Source: Pseudomonas fluorescens (GTDB lineage Bacteria; Pseudomonadota; Gammaproteobacteria; Pseudomonadales; Pseudomonadaceae). Taken from it: a DNA stretch of 64,000 nt. The first letter of the stretch is position 1, and the number at the start of each line of letters is the position of its first letter. The notes beneath the pieces are model-generated. The model had not been told where the DNA came from. It was given only the letters and a program-made list of their open reading frames with translations, and made no database searches. Position numbers and translations under genes: made by a program. Location: the NCBI RefSeq assembly GCF_902497895.1, contig NZ_CABVHQ010000010.1, positions 1 through 64,000 of the forward strand, read 5' to 3'. This document shows, one piece after another, positions 44,654 to 56,622 of the stretch.

Positions 44654-44834
44654 CCAAGCGCTTACCCAGCCCCGCCAGACCGCGTGCTACCCGCACTCAG
44701 CGGCATCCGGCCCCGCACTGCCCGCACCTGTCCGGTGCCGACTCCGACCTCGAGTCGCGCCCGCGCCAAACCCACATCCCTGGGTGTTCGACCATAATAA
44801 TTCGTTCCAGCTCATGACTGTCAGGGATAACCGC

Positions 44835-46151
44835 ATGACTACTACCAGTACCTATAACGACGCCGCGCCTGCCCAACCGACAAATTCCGCAACCCGCGTG
44901 GCCACCGCCAGCTTTATCGGCACCGCCATCGAGTTCTACGACTTCTACGTCTATGCCACGGCGGCGGCACTGGTCATCGGCCCGGTGTTCTTCCCGCAGA
45001 CCTCCGGCACGGCGCAGATGCTGTCGGCCTTCCTGACGTTCGGTATTGCCTTTCTGGCCCGCCCCCTGGGTTCAGCGCTGTTCGGTCATTTCGGCGATCG
45101 CATCGGGCGTAAATCGACGCTGGTCGCGTCTTTGCTATTGATGGGCGTCTGCACCACGCTGATCGGTGTATTGCCCGGCTACGACAGCATTGGCGCCTGG
45201 GCACCGATCCTGCTGTGCGTGCTGCGCTTCGGTCAGGGACTTGGCTTGGGCGGTGAGTGGGGCGGCGCGGCGCTGCTGGCCACCGAAAACGCCCCCAAGG
45301 GCAAGCGGGCCTGGTTCGGCATGTTTCCGCAGCTTGGCCCATCGATCGGCTTTCTTGCCGCCAACGGGCTATTTCTGACCCTGGCCATGACTCTGAACGA
45401 TGAGCAATTCCGTTCATGGGGCTGGCGGATCCCGTTCCTGCTCAGCGCGGCATTGGTGATGGTCGGCCTCTATGTACGTCTCAAGCTCCACGAAACCCCG
45501 GTATTCGCCAACGCCATGGCTCGTCAGGAGCGGGTGAAGATCCCGCTGGTCGAACTGTTCAGTCAATACTGGGCGCCGATGCTGCTGGGTGCCGGGTCGA
45601 TGGTGGTGTGCTACGCGTTGTTCTATATCTCGACGGTGTTTTCGCTGAGCTATGGCGTGTCGACGCTCGGCTACACTCGCGAAACCTTCCTCGCTCTGCT
45701 GTGTTTCGCCGTACTGTTCATGGCCGCCGCTACGCCGTTGTCGGCCTGGGCCAGTGACCGATTCGGGCGCAAACCGGTGCTGATCATCGGCGGCGTGCTG
45801 GCGATTCTGTCCGGATTCTTGATGGAACCGCTGTTGACCCAAGGCTCGACCTGGGGCGTGGCGCTGTTCCTGTGCATCGAACTGTTTCTGATGGGCGTAA
45901 CCTTTGCGCCGATGGGGGCGCTGCTGCCAGAGCTGTTTCCAACTCACGTACGCTATACCGGCGCATCGGCAGCCTACAACCTGGGCGGCATAGTCGGCGC
46001 ATCGGCGGCACCGTTCTTTGCCCAGAAGCTGGTGGCGATGGGCGGTTTGAGCTGGGTGGGCGGGTATGTTTCGGGTGCAGCGGTGCTCAGCTTGATTGCT
46101 GTGCTGTGCTTGAAAGAGACCAGGGATAACGATTTGAATCGAATCGCCTGA
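44835..46151 (+). CDS. MHS-family MFS transporter
   Basis: Proton-coupled symporter of the metabolite:H+ symporter group (as YhjE, ShiA, ProP), 438 residues, about 12 transmembrane helices. The hallmark loop between helices 2 and 3 is GHFGDRIGRKS; the EWGG motif follows in GLGLGGEWGGAALL. Substrate unknown; candidates are small organic acids or betaine-like solutes. ATG 44835 with AGGG eight bases upstream is preferred; ATG 44814 is in frame. It has its own promoter at 44624 and is followed by an inverted repeat facing purT. Confidence 0.92.
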   Translation: MTTTSTYNDAAPAQPTNSATRVATASFIGTAIEFYDFYVYATAAALVIGPVFFPQTSGTAQMLSAFLTFGIAFLARPLGSALFGHFGDRIGRKSTLVASLLLMGVCTTLIGVLPGYDSIGAWAPILLCVLRFGQGLGLGGEWGGAALLATENAPKGKRAWFGMFPQLGPSIGFLAANGLFLTLAMTLNDEQFRSWGWRIPFLLSAALVMVGLYVRLKLHETPVFANAMARQERVKIPLVELFSQYWAPMLLGAGSMVVCYALFYISTVFSLSYGVSTLGYTRETFLALLCFAVLFMAAATPLSAWASDRFGRKPVLIIGGVLAILSGFLMEPLLTQGSTWGVALFLCIELFLMGVTFAPMGALLPELFPTHVRYTGASAAYNLGGIVGASAAPFFAQKLVAMGGLSWVGGYVSGAAVLSLIAVLCLKETRDNDLNRIA

Positions 46152-46159
46152 TAGATCGA

Positions 46160-46242
46160 ATCGCGAGCAAGCTCGCTCCCACATTGGACCGCATTCTTTC
46201 TGACAGAACGCGGCCCCCTGTGGGAGCGAGCTTGCTCGCGAT
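46160..46242. repeat. Inverted repeat, TCGCGAGCAAGCTCGCTCCC family
   Basis: ATCGCGAGCAAGCTCGCTCC and its complement GGAGCGAGCTTGCTCGCGAT are separated by about 38 bases, between the convergent MHS transporter and purT genes. A part-copy of the family (GCTCCCACATTGG) also occurs near 58339. Confidence 0.88.
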
Positions 46243-46255
46243 GGCCGCGACTCGG

Positions 46256-47437
46256 TTACAGCTCTACCACGACGGCTTGAGAGGCACGAGTCGCTTTCGC
46301 GCGAGCAGTTTCGATCGACTCGTCACGGGCCAACGCAACACCCATCCGACGCTGACCATTAACCTCAGGCTTGCCAAACAGACGCAACGCCGTATCCGGC
46401 TCGCTCAATGCCGCGCCCAGGTTGGCGAAAGCGGTCTGGGTCGACTGCCCTTCCACCAGAATCACCGCCGAAGCCGATGGACCAAACTGACGGATCAATG
46501 GAATCGGCAACCCGAGGATCGCCCGCGCATGCAGGGCGAACTGCGACAGGTCCTGAGAAATCAGAGTCACCAGACCGGTATCATGGGGACGCGGCGAAAC
46601 TTCGCTGAACCACACCTGATCGCCCTTGATGAACAACTCGACGCCGAACAGACCCCGGCCACCCAAGGCTTCAGTCACCGCTTTGGCAACCCGCTCGGAT
46701 TCCGCCAGGGCAATCGGACTCATGGCCTGCGGCTGCCAGGATTCCTGATAATCGCCTTTTTCCTGACGGTGACCGACCGGCGCGCAGAAGGTAGTACCGC
46801 CGATATGCCGCACCGTCAGCAGAGTGATTTCGTAATCGAAGTCGATAAACCCTTCGATGATCACCCGACCTTTACCGGCACGACCGCCTTCTTGTGCATA
46901 GTCCCAGGCCTTCTGCACGTCATCGACGCTGCGCAGCAGGCTCTGGCCTTTACCCGAGGAACTCATCACCGGCTTGACCACGCATGGGAAGCCCAGGTCC
47001 TCGACCGCCTTGCGATAATCTTCGACGGTGTCGGCAAAGTGGTATGGCGAGGTCGGCAGGTCCAGCTCTTCAGCGGCCAGACGCCGTATACCTTCGCGGT
47101 TCATCGTCAGCTGAGCGGCACGGGCGGTCGGAATCACGGTAAAGCCTTCAGCCTCAAGCTCTACCAGGGTAGCGGTGGCGATGGCTTCGATTTCCGGCAC
47201 GATGAAGTGCGGCTTCTCCGCCTCGATCACCGCACGCAGCGCCGCGCCGTCGAGCATGTCGATCACATGACTGCGATGGGCCACTTGCATGGCCGGCGCG
47301 TTGGCGTAGCGATCCACAGCGATCACTTCAACGCCCAGGCGTTGCAGCTCGATTACCACTTCCTTGCCCAGCTCACCGCTACCACACAGCAAAACGCGGG
47401 TCGCGGTTGGCGACAATGGAGTTCCGATACGGGTCAT
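46256..47437 (-). CDS. purT: Formate-dependent phosphoribosylglycinamide formyltransferase
   Basis: Third step of purine synthesis by the formate route, using ATP to activate formate. The 393-residue protein is an ATP-grasp enzyme: [13 protein letters not shown] at the N-terminal domain, [14 protein letters not shown] as the ATP loop, and [15 protein letters not shown] near the catalytic region. It is monocistronic, convergent with the MHS transporter, and preceded by the composite repeat at 47605. The folate-dependent counterpart PurN is not in this window. Confidence 0.97.
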   Translation of the reverse strand: MTRIGTPLSPTATRVLLCGSGELGKEVVIELQRLGVEVIAVDRYANAPAMQVAHRSHVIDMLDGAALRAVIEAEKPHFIVPEIEAIATATLVELEAEGFTVIPTARAAQLTMNREGIRRLAAEELDLPTSPYHFADTVEDYRKAVEDLGFPCVVKPVMSSSGKGQSLLRSVDDVQKAWDYAQEGGRAGKGRVIIEGFIDFDYEITLLTVRHIGGTTFCAPVGHRQEKGDYQESWQPQAMSPIALAESERVAKAVTEALGGRGLFGVELFIKGDQVWFSEVSPRPHDTGLVTLISQDLSQFALHARAILGLPIPLIRQFGPSASAVILVEGQSTQTAFANLGAALSEPDTALRLFGKPEVNGQRRMGVALARDESIETARAKATRASQAVVVEL

Positions 47438-47604
47438 CTCAGGTCCTCAAAGGAGCGGATCATCGAGGGTAGCTACGCCAGGCGCGCTTCCCATGGGGAG
47501 AAAGCGCGGCATTTTACATGAACCGGGCGGTTTGGCTTCAGCCTGGCAGCGGGTTCTTGAGCAGCCGCCAGGCTATGGCAGAGGAGCCAAACGCAAATGC
47601 GACC

Positions 47605-47774
47605 GTAGCAGCTGCCGAAGGCTGCGTTCGGCTCGCGTAGCAGCTGCCGAGGCTGCGAGGCTGCGTTCGGCTGCGAAGCAGTCGTAGAATCAGGCACCGC
47701 GGTATTCCAGACACACCATGCAAGCAGAATTCGCGACTGCTGCGCAGCCGAACGCAGGCTACGCCAGCTGCTAC
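47605..47774. repeat. Composite palindromic repeat, TAGCAGCTGCCGAAGGC family, with partial duplication
   Basis: Left arm begins GTAGCAGCTGCCGAAGGCTG and is partly duplicated. Inner arms GGCTGCGAAGCAGTCGTAGA and CGACTGCTGCGCAGCCGAAC face each other, and the element ends GCTACGCCAGCTGCTAC. The TAG stop of the DUF1289 gene lies inside its right edge. It occupies most of the 333-base gap 47438-47770. Confidence 0.85.
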
Positions 47775-47986
47775 GGGTTCGGTGTTTTACCCAGCATCCA
47801 CACCAGCCCACTCGATTTGGCCCTTTCATGGCATAACCCCAAAACTTCCCGGCGCTCCTCATTATCCATCCGGCTCCAGCGGGTGATTTCATCGACGGTG
47901 CGCTGGCACCCGGTGCAAATGTCGTCATCATCCAACGCGCAAATGTTCACGCAAGGCGAAGCTACAGGTCGTTCTTTCGTGTTCAT
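47771..47986 (-). CDS. DUF1289 family Cys-rich small protein
   Basis: A 71-residue protein with [20 protein letters not shown], four cysteines in the DUF1289 pattern, then [19 protein letters not shown] metal- or cluster-binding role is plausible but not shown. Its start overlaps the preceding carbonic-anhydrase-like gene by four bases. The last codons, PNP followed by TAG, run into the palindromic repeat, which supplies the stop codon. Confidence 0.9.
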   Translation of the reverse strand: MNTKERPVASPCVNICALDDDDICTGCQRTVDEITRWSRMDNEERREVLGLCHERAKSSGLVWMLGKTPNP

Positions 47987-48507
47987 TCTTCCTGCTCGAC
48001 CAGATCCCGGGCATAACGCTGGGAGTTGTGCACATAGTGCGCAGCGCTGGCTTCGAGCATTTTTTTCTGTGCTTCGGTCAACTCGCGCACCACCTTGCCC
48101 GGCGAGCCCATCACCAGCGAACCGTCGGGGATTTCCTTGCCTTCGCCGATCAGCGAGTTGGCGCCGATGATGCAGTTCTTGCCGATTTTCGCCCCGTTGA
48201 GGATCACCGCATTAATGCCGATCAAACTGTAATCGCCGACAGTGCAGCCGTGCAACATGGCGTTATGGCCGATGGTTACACCTGTGCCGATGGTCAGTGG
48301 GTAGCCCATGTCGGTGTGCATGACAGTGCCATCCTGCACATTACTGTTCTTGCCAATCAGGATCAGCTCGTTGTCACCGCGCAGCACGGCGTTGAACCAG
48401 ACGTTGGCGCCCTCCTCCAGTTTGACCTTGCCCACCAGTGTGGCGTTGGGTGCGACCCAGCTCTGCGGATGGGTCTCGACTCGGGCGTCGCCCAGGCGGT
48501 ATTTCAT
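47983..48507 (-). CDS. Gamma-carbonic-anhydrase-like hexapeptide-repeat protein (YrdA-like)
   Basis: A 174-residue left-handed beta-helix protein. Hexapeptide repeats run from about 18 to 140 (for example [41 protein letters not shown]), followed by a C-terminal helix. The His residues in VMHTD, IGHNA and MLHGC fit the metal site of the gamma-CA family; carbonic anhydrase activity is often absent in such bacterial homologues. It overlaps the DUF1289 gene by four bases. Confidence 0.92.
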   Translation of the reverse strand: MKYRLGDARVETHPQSWVAPNATLVGKVKLEEGANVWFNAVLRGDNELILIGKNSNVQDGTVMHTDMGYPLTIGTGVTIGHNAMLHGCTVGDYSLIGINAVILNGAKIGKNCIIGANSLIGEGKEIPDGSLVMGSPGKVVRELTEAQKKMLEASAAHYVHNSQRYARDLVEQEE

Positions 48508-48560
48508 CTAGTTATCCTCAAGGCTCAGGTGCCACGGGTTCTGCCATACGAACGATGGCT

Positions 48561-49160
48561 TCAAATATTGATAAAGGTTTTCGGCGGGTGGTGCAGGCTG
48601 ATTTTCGCGTCGTAGAGCAGATTGATCAATTCGACGATCATGATCGCCGTCAGGCCCCAGATCTTGTACTCCCCAAAACGGTAGCTGGGGACGTACCAAC
48701 TTCGGCCCTGATAGTCGATGCGATGGGTATGTTCGCGCGGGTCCTGACGGAAAAACTCCAGGGGTACACTGAACACCGCGGCAATCTCGGCGTCATTGGC
48801 CAGGTACTCGACGTAATCGGGAATCACTCCGACGTAAGGCGTGACCTTGATGCCGTGCAATGAGATCAGCGGACTGAGCGGCCCGATCACCTCCACCAGC
48901 CCCGGCGGCAGACCGATTTCTTCTTCGGCTTCGCGCAATGCAGTGAAGATCAGGTCGGGGTCTTCCGGATCGCGCCGCCCACCCGGGAAAGCCACCTCGC
49001 CACCATGGGTCGAAAGCCCGCTGGCACGCAGGGTCAGGACCAGCTCCGGCTCGTCACTGCGGGTGATCGGCACCAGCACCGCGGCTTCGGGGAAACGTCG
49101 GTCGGTCTCCAGCGTTCGCGGGGTGTGGTTGCTTACACGATGAAGCAGCTCGTCCAGCAT
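48561..49160 (-). CDS. Nudix hydrolase, CoA pyrophosphatase (NudL) type
   Basis: Predicted to cleave coenzyme A or acyl-CoA to phosphopantetheine and 3',5'-ADP. The 199 residues contain the CoA-specific lead-in VLTLRASGLSTHGGEVAFPGG joined to a Nudix box ending TALREAEEEIGLPPG. The Glu normally seven positions into the box is Asp here, as in NudL-type enzymes. It lies 53 bases upstream of the carbonic-anhydrase-like gene on the same strand. Confidence 0.9.
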   Translation of the reverse strand: MLDELLHRVSNHTPRTLETDRRFPEAAVLVPITRSDEPELVLTLRASGLSTHGGEVAFPGGRRDPEDPDLIFTALREAEEEIGLPPGLVEVIGPLSPLISLHGIKVTPYVGVIPDYVEYLANDAEIAAVFSVPLEFFRQDPREHTHRIDYQGRSWYVPSYRFGEYKIWGLTAIMIVELINLLYDAKISLHHPPKTFINI

Positions 49161-49307
49161 GAGTCATCTCGATCTGTTGGCTACCTTGCATCATGCACCA
49201 AAGAAATCACGCGCCCAACCCCCGATCCACGGTATGTCGCTAAACGACAACTTGCCGTCAACGGGCCTCTCACGCCAAGATAGGCGCAGCATCCACGGAA
49301 ACCCAGC

Positions 49308-49859
49308 ATGAATTTTTGCAGCCACTGCGGCAACCCGGTCACCCAGCGCATACCCGAAGGCGATTCACGCCTGCGTTTCGTCTGCGACCATTGCCAGACC
49401 ATCCACTACCAGAACCCCAATATCGTCGCCGGCTGCCTGCCTGTCTGGGGCACCCAGGTGCTACTTTGCCGCCGCGCCATCGAGCCGCGGCGCGGCTACT
49501 GGACCTTGCCGGCAGGCTTCATGGAGAACGGTGAAACCGTGGAGCAGGCGGCGATCCGCGAGACCTTCGAGGAAGCCTGCGCGCGGGTGCGCAATTTGAG
49601 CATCTACACCCTGATCGATGTGCCGCATATCAGCCAGGTGCATGTGTTCTTTCGCGCGGAGCTGGCGGACCTGGACTTTGCCGTTGGCCAGGAGAGCCTG
49701 GAAGTGCGACTTTTCGAAGAAGCCGACATCCCTTGGTCCGAGCTGGCTTTCCGCACAGTCGGGCGTACATTAGAATGCTACTACGCTGACCGAAAGACAG
49801 AGGTTTTCCCTGTCCGGTCCGAATCGATTCCACCACTCGCTCAACCTGCGATCACATAA
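49308..49859 (+). CDS. Nudix hydrolase with N-terminal zinc ribbon
   Basis: A 183-residue protein whose first 30 residues form a zinc ribbon (CSHC ... CDHC), followed by a Nudix domain with GFMENGETVEQAAIRETFEEACA, a complete Nudix box. This layout resembles NADH-pyrophosphatase-like and ADP-ribose-type Nudix proteins; the nucleotide substrate is not clear. It is divergent from the NudL-like gene across 147 bases and followed by the L,D-transpeptidase gene. Confidence 0.92.
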   Translation: MNFCSHCGNPVTQRIPEGDSRLRFVCDHCQTIHYQNPNIVAGCLPVWGTQVLLCRRAIEPRRGYWTLPAGFMENGETVEQAAIRETFEEACARVRNLSIYTLIDVPHISQVHVFFRAELADLDFAVGQESLEVRLFEEADIPWSELAFRTVGRTLECYYADRKTEVFPVRSESIPPLAQPAIT

Positions 49860-49905
49860 ACAAAAAACGTACGCGGCCCCTCGTACTCTTAGGGATATCG
49901 TTTCA

Positions 49906-50409
49906 ATGCGCTGGTTGCTTGCCCTCTTCTGCCTGTCTTTCATTGCGGTATCCCAGGCCTCCACAGCGGATCCCCTGGACGGCAGGCTCATCGAAAAAGT
50001 GCTGATCATCAAATCGGCCCATCAACTGCAACTGATCAACGACGGCAAGGCATTCAAGTCCTATCGTATCTCCCTGGGCAGGCAACCCAGGGGACCGAAG
50101 CTTATGGAAGGCGACAAGCGCACTCCGGAAGGTTTCTATTGGGTGGACTGGCGCAAGACCAGCGACCGTTTCAACCTGTCCATGCACATCTCCTATCCGA
50201 ACATCAGCGACGCGGCCCGTGCGCGCCGTGAAGGGGTGGCGCCAGGCGGAATGATCATGATCCACGGCACTCCCGATACAGAGGACAACCCCGAGTACCT
50301 CTTCCATACCCTGGACTGGACCGACGGCTGCATCGCCATGCGCAATATCGACATGCGCGAAGTCTGGAACCTGGTCCCGGACGGCACCATGATCGAAATT
50401 CGGCCGTAA
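49906..50409 (+). CDS. Small secreted L,D-transpeptidase (YkuD domain)
   Basis: A periplasmic enzyme that cross-links or attaches proteins to peptidoglycan, or acts on related amide bonds. The 167 residues comprise a signal peptide (about 1-20, ending SQAST) and a single YkuD domain with HGTPDTED and the catalytic DGCIAM (His and Cys present). There is no peptidoglycan-binding domain. A REP unit and a strong terminator follow. The physiological acceptor is unknown. Confidence 0.92.
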   Translation: MRWLLALFCLSFIAVSQASTADPLDGRLIEKVLIIKSAHQLQLINDGKAFKSYRISLGRQPRGPKLMEGDKRTPEGFYWVDWRKTSDRFNLSMHISYPNISDAARARREGVAPGGMIMIHGTPDTEDNPEYLFHTLDWTDGCIAMRNIDMREVWNLVPDGTMIEIRP

Positions 50410-50416
50410 TCGAAAA

Positions 50417-50451
50417 AATCAAAAGATCGCAGCCTATCGGCAGCTCCTACC
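50417..50451. repeat. Single degenerate REP unit
   Basis: AAGATCGCAGCCTATCGGCAG with CAGCTCCTAC at its end, starting seven bases after the transpeptidase stop. The central palindrome is damaged relative to other copies, and there is no partner nearby. Confidence 0.75.
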
Positions 50452-50487
50452 GTGGAATCGGTGCACATCGATTAGATCCTGCCCAAT

Positions 50488-50519
50488 AAAAAACCCGCTG
50501 AACTATCGGCGGGTTTTTT
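50488..50519. terminator. Bidirectional terminator between convergent genes
   Basis: AAAAAACCCGC and GCGGGTTTTTT pair over 11 bases with a ten-base loop, serving the L,D-transpeptidase gene on the plus strand and the NIF3-like gene on the minus strand. Confidence 0.93.
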
Positions 50520-50538
50520 ATTTCTGCGGCCAGGAAGA

Positions 50539-50850
50539 TCAGAAATCTTCCAACCGCAATACCTCGTAAGCCGGCGTCTCGTAGGGATGGCTCTGCTTGA
50601 GCGCCATCACCACCGAGCGGATCAACTCATTGGCCACCACCAGCTCAACCTTCCACTCTTCCACCTGCTCGACCAGGCCGGTTTGCCCGAGAAACGGCTG
50701 ACTGCCGTCCAGCGGGCGAAACTGGCCCTGGCCCAGCGTCTGCCATGAGCACTGGTCGTAAGCGCCGATCCGCCCGCCACCGGCGGCGAATACGGCGCTT
50801 TTGACCACTTCCACATGGCTCGCAGGAACAAAGAAGCTGAGCTTGTACAT
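50539..50850 (-). CDS. NIF3-like / YqfO-type small protein
   Basis: A 103-residue protein similar to the inserted or C-terminal domain of NIF3/YqfO family proteins: YKLSFFVPASHVEVVKSAVFAAGGGRIG at the start and SHPYETPAYEVLRL at the end, a family motif. It is a stand-alone copy of that domain, without the metal-binding NIF3 halves. Function unknown. It follows purL by nine bases on the same strand and probably shares its transcript. Confidence 0.88.
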   Translation of the reverse strand: MYKLSFFVPASHVEVVKSAVFAAGGGRIGAYDQCSWQTLGQGQFRPLDGSQPFLGQTGLVEQVEEWKVELVVANELIRSVVMALKQSHPYETPAYEVLRLEDF

Positions 50851-50859
50851 GGTCGCCTT

Positions 50860-53800
50860 TTAGTTAACCCAAACACGAGCATTACGGAACATACGCATCC
50901 ATGGCGCGTCTTCGTTCCAGTCTTCCGAGCGCCAGGAGTTCTGCACCGCGCGGAACACTCGCTCAGGGTGCGGCATCATGATGGTCACTCGACCGTCACG
51001 ACTGGTCAGCCCGGTGATCCCGCGCGGCGAGCCGTTCGGGTTGGCCGGGTAGGTTTCGGTGACCTTGCCGTGGTTGTCGACGAAACGCATCGCCACGCAA
51101 CCGGACAGATCGGCTTCGAGCAGTGCCTCTTCGTTTTCGAATTCGGCATGGCCTTCACCGTGGGCGATGGCGATCGGCATGCGCGAACCGGCCATGCCCT
51201 GCAGGAAGATCGAGTTCGATTCCTGCACCTGAACCATTGCCACACGAGCCTCGAACTGCTCGGAACGGTTACGCACGAAGTGCGGCCAGAACTCGCTGCC
51301 CGGGATCAGCTCGTGCAGGTTGGACATCATCTGGCAACCGTTGCACACGCCGAGGGTGAAGCTGTCGTTACGCTCGAAGAAGCCTTGGAAGGCGTCCCGT
51401 GCGCGGCTGTTGAACAGCGCCGACTTGGCCCAGCCCTCACCGGCGCCAAGAACGTCGCCGTAGGAGAAACCACCGCACGCCACAAGACCTTTGAATTCGT
51501 TCAGGTCGACACGCCCGGCGAGGATGTCACTCATGTGCACGTCGATCGCGTTGAAGCCGGCACGGTCGAACGCCGCAGCCATTTCCACCTGACCGTTGAC
51601 GCCCTGCTCGCGCAGTACCGCCACCTGAGGACGAATGCCTTTCTTGATGTAGGGTGCCGCGACGTCCTGATTGACGTCGTAGCTGAGCTTGACGCTGAGG
51701 CCCGGGTTGTCTTCTTCCAGCAGCACGTCGAACTCTTGCTCGGCACACTCGACGTTGTCACGCAGACGCTGGATCTGGTAGCTGGTTTCGGCCCACTGGC
51801 GCTGCAGCAGACGACGCTGGCCTTCGAAAACGGTTTCGCCGTTGAAGGTGATGCTGATTTCGCCATTGTTGAGCGGCTGACCGATCACTGACACGCAATC
51901 GGCCAGGCCGGCAGCGCTGAACTGCGCGAGGATGTCCGGGGTGGCGTCCTGGCGAACCTGGATCACCGCGCCCAACTCTTCGTTGAACAGGATCGCAGCA
52001 ATGTCGGCCGAGGTTTCCGCCAGACCGTCGAGGTTCAGCGCCAGACCGCAATGGCCGGCGAAGGCCATTTCCACGGTGCTGGTCAGCAGACCACCGTCGG
52101 AACGGTCGTGGTAAGCCAGCAGGTGACCGTCGGCGTTGAGGCCCTGGATCACCGCGAAGAAAGCTTTCAGGTCTTCAGCGTCATCGACGTCCGGCGCCTG
52201 CGAACCGAGCTTGCCGTGAACCTGGGCCAGGATCGAGGCACCCATGCGGTTCTGGCCACGACCCAGATCGATCAGGATCAGGTCGGTGGTGCCCTTGTCC
52301 ATGCGCAATTCCGGGGTCAGGGTCTGACGGATGTCAGCCACTGGCGCGAAACCAGTCACGATCAGGGACAGCGGCGAAGTCACGCTCTTGTCGACGCCTT
52401 CGTCGTTCCAGCGGGTGGCCATGGACATCGAGTCCTTGCCCACCGGAATGGTAATGCCCAGCTCAGGGCACAACTCCATGCCGACCGCTTTCACGGTGTC
52501 GTACAGACGGGCATCTTCACCCGGGTGACCGGCAGCGGACATCCAGTTGGCCGACAGCTTGATGTCGGAAATCTTGTTGATGCGCGAAGCCGCGATATTG
52601 GTCAGGGTTTCGCCGATGGCCATGCGGCCCGACGCCGGAGCGTCCAGCAGGGCCAGCGGAGTGCGCTCGCCCATGGCCATGGCTTCACCGGTGTAAACGT
52701 CGAAGCTGGTGGCGGTGACGGCAACGTCGGCCACCGGAACCTGCCACGGGCCGACCATCTGGTCGCGGGCTACCAGACCGGTGATGGTCCGGTCGCCGAT
52801 GGTGATCAGGAAGCTTTTGCTGGCCACGGCCGGGTGATGCAGAACGCGCTCGACACACTCGGCGATGTCCAGCGTCGACGGATCGAAGTCGTCGCCCAGT
52901 TCGTTTTCGCGAACGGCCGAACGGTGCATGCGCGGGGCCTTGCCCAGCAGCACTTCCAGCGGCATGTCCACCGGGCTGTTGCCGAAGTGGCTATCCGTGA
53001 CAGTAAGCTGCGGCTCGGCTGTGGCTTCGCCGACCACGGCAAACGGGCAACGCTCGCGCTCGCAGATTGCCTGGAAGCGTTCGAAGTCCGCAGGCCCTAC
53101 GGCCAGAACGTAGCGTTCCTGGGATTCGTTACTCCAGATTTCGTGCGGGGCCATGCCCGGCTCGTCGTTTGGAATGTTGCGCAGTTCGAAGCGACCGCCA
53201 CGGTTGCCGTCATTGACCAGTTCCGGGAAGGCGTTGGACAGACCGCCGGCACCCACATCGTGGATGAAGCTGATCGGGTTGTGTTCACCCAACTGCCAGC
53301 AACGGTCGATGACTTCCTGGCAGCGACGTTCCATCTCAGGATTTTCGCGCTGTACCGAAGCGAAGTCCAGGTCCGCCGAGCTGGTGCCGGTGGCCATGGA
53401 GGAAGCTGCGCCGCCGCCCAGACCGATCAGCATTGCCGGGCCGCCCAGCACGATCAGCTTGGAGCCAACGGTGATCTCGCCTTTCTGTACGTGTTCGGCA
53501 CGGATGTTACCCATGCCGCCGGCCAGCATGATCGGCTTGTGGTAACCGCGAACTTCATCGCCACGCGGGGTGGTGATCGACTGTTCGAAGGTACGGAAGT
53601 AACCGGTCAGGGCCGGACGACCGAATTCGTTGTTGAACGCGGCGCCACCCAGTGGGCCTTCGATCATGATGTCCAGCGCGGTGACGATGCGCTCAGGCTT
53701 GCCGTATGGCACTTCCCACGGTTGTTCGAAGCCCGGAATCTGCAAGTTCGATACGGTGAAACCGGTCAGGCCAGCCTTCGGCTTGGCACCACGACCGGTA

Positions 53801-54756
53801 GCGCCTTCGTCGCGAATCTCGCCGCCGCTACCGGTGGATGCGCCCGGGAACGGGGCAATCGCGGTCGGGTGGTTGTGAGTCTCGACTTTCATCAGGATGT
53901 GCACCGGTTCCTGCACCGCGCCGTACTGGCGGGTTTCAGGGTCCGGGAAGAAACGGCCGGCGACGTTGCCGACGATCACCGAAGCATTGTCCTTATAAGC
54001 CGACAGAACGCCTTCGCTGTGCATCACGTAGGTGTTCTTGATCATGCCGAACAGGCTTTTTTCCTGGCTCTGACCGTCGATATCCCAACTGGCGTTGAAG
54101 ATCTTGTGACGGCAGTGCTCGGAGTTCGCCTGGGCGAACATCATCAGTTCGATGTCGTGCGGGTTGCGCTTCAAGCCGACGAAAGCGTTGACCAGGTAGT
54201 CGATTTCGTCTTCGGCCAGGGCCAGGCCCAGCTCGGTGTTGGCTTTTTCCAGCGCGGCGCGGCCGCCACCCAACACGTCGATAGCCGTCAGTGGCTTCGG
54301 CTCGGCGTGGCTGAACAAGCCGGCAGCCTGCTCCAGGCTGCCGAGGACGATCTGGGTCATGCGGTCGTGCAAGGCATCGGAAATCAGCTGCGCTCGCGCG
54401 TCGCTGAACTGGCCAGCAACGTAGAACGCGATACCGCGCTCCAGACGCTGGATCTTGCTCAGTCCGCAGTTGCGGGCGATGTCGCTCGCTTTACTGGACC
54501 ACGGCGAGATAGTGCCGAAACGCGGCAACACCAGGAACAGCCGACCGGTCGGCTCTTGTACCGGAACACTTGGGCCGTACTTCAGAAGGCGCGCTAGCAC
54601 CTGCTGTTCGTCGCCGGTCAGGACGCCGTTAACTTCGGCGAAGTGAGCGAATTCAGCATACAAGCCACTGACAGCCGGGACGCATCGGCAAAGTTGCTCA
54701 AGGAGTTTGCTGTGGCGAAAGGCAGAAAGGGCAGGAGCGCCGCGCAGGATCAACAT
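50860..54756 (-). CDS. purL: Phosphoribosylformylglycinamidine synthase, single-chain
   Basis: Fourth step of purine synthesis: converts FGAR to FGAM using glutamine and ATP. The 1,298-residue large form is typical of gamma-proteobacteria. An N-terminal PurS-like region is followed by the linker and two synthase halves ([15 protein letters not shown] and [20 protein letters not shown] among the motifs). A C-terminal class I glutaminase follows with Cys near 1138 in [10 protein letters not shown] and a His-Glu pair near 1262 in PHPERVF. It is divergent from mltF across 286 bases. Confidence 0.98.
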   Translation of the reverse strand: MLILRGAPALSAFRHSKLLEQLCRCVPAVSGLYAEFAHFAEVNGVLTGDEQQVLARLLKYGPSVPVQEPTGRLFLVLPRFGTISPWSSKASDIARNCGLSKIQRLERGIAFYVAGQFSDARAQLISDALHDRMTQIVLGSLEQAAGLFSHAEPKPLTAIDVLGGGRAALEKANTELGLALAEDEIDYLVNAFVGLKRNPHDIELMMFAQANSEHCRHKIFNASWDIDGQSQEKSLFGMIKNTYVMHSEGVLSAYKDNASVIVGNVAGRFFPDPETRQYGAVQEPVHILMKVETHNHPTAIAPFPGASTGSGGEIRDEGATGRGAKPKAGLTGFTVSNLQIPGFEQPWEVPYGKPERIVTALDIMIEGPLGGAAFNNEFGRPALTGYFRTFEQSITTPRGDEVRGYHKPIMLAGGMGNIRAEHVQKGEITVGSKLIVLGGPAMLIGLGGGAASSMATGTSSADLDFASVQRENPEMERRCQEVIDRCWQLGEHNPISFIHDVGAGGLSNAFPELVNDGNRGGRFELRNIPNDEPGMAPHEIWSNESQERYVLAVGPADFERFQAICERERCPFAVVGEATAEPQLTVTDSHFGNSPVDMPLEVLLGKAPRMHRSAVRENELGDDFDPSTLDIAECVERVLHHPAVASKSFLITIGDRTITGLVARDQMVGPWQVPVADVAVTATSFDVYTGEAMAMGERTPLALLDAPASGRMAIGETLTNIAASRINKISDIKLSANWMSAAGHPGEDARLYDTVKAVGMELCPELGITIPVGKDSMSMATRWNDEGVDKSVTSPLSLIVTGFAPVADIRQTLTPELRMDKGTTDLILIDLGRGQNRMGASILAQVHGKLGSQAPDVDDAEDLKAFFAVIQGLNADGHLLAYHDRSDGGLLTSTVEMAFAGHCGLALNLDGLAETSADIAAILFNEELGAVIQVRQDATPDILAQFSAAGLADCVSVIGQPLNNGEISITFNGETVFEGQRRLLQRQWAETSYQIQRLRDNVECAEQEFDVLLEEDNPGLSVKLSYDVNQDVAAPYIKKGIRPQVAVLREQGVNGQVEMAAAFDRAGFNAIDVHMSDILAGRVDLNEFKGLVACGGFSYGDVLGAGEGWAKSALFNSRARDAFQGFFERNDSFTLGVCNGCQMMSNLHELIPGSEFWPHFVRNRSEQFEARVAMVQVQESNSIFLQGMAGSRMPIAIAHGEGHAEFENEEALLEADLSGCVAMRFVDNHGKVTETYPANPNGSPRGITGLTSRDGRVTIMMPHPERVFRAVQNSWRSEDWNEDAPWMRMFRNARVWVN

Positions 54757-54883
54757 CTTCGGGACAGCCTCGGGAAGGGGTGTGCTTTGAGGCCGTGCAT
54801 TCTAGCCTAAACCGCCCGCGACAGCACCCGAAACGGTACACCAGGCCTCGGCCGAACGTCGGCCGGTGGTCCGGGGCCTGTAA

Positions 54884-56503
<1,620 letters not shown>

Positions 56504-56516
56504 ATCGTGGCGCCTG

Positions 56517-56622
56517 CAAAAGATCGCAGCCTGCGGCAGCTCCTACACCGACCGAGTGCACCCGTAAATTACGGGTGTATGCAAATCCTGTAGGAGCTGC
56601 CGCAGGCTGCGATCTTTTGATC
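56517..56622. repeat. REP pair between mltF and pdxJ
   Basis: Inverted AAGATCGCAGCCTGCGGCAG and GTAGGAGCTGCCGCAGGCTG units with a small TACACCCGTAAATTACGGGTGTA hairpin core between them (about 8-bp arms). It separates convergent genes and abuts the pdxJ stop codon. Confidence 0.9.

Noticed and set aside
52051-54597. Long open frame on the plus strand, 848 codons, within purL
   Set aside because: Antisense to purL, composition rich in His, Arg and Gln as expected for a mirror frame, no recognisable domain.
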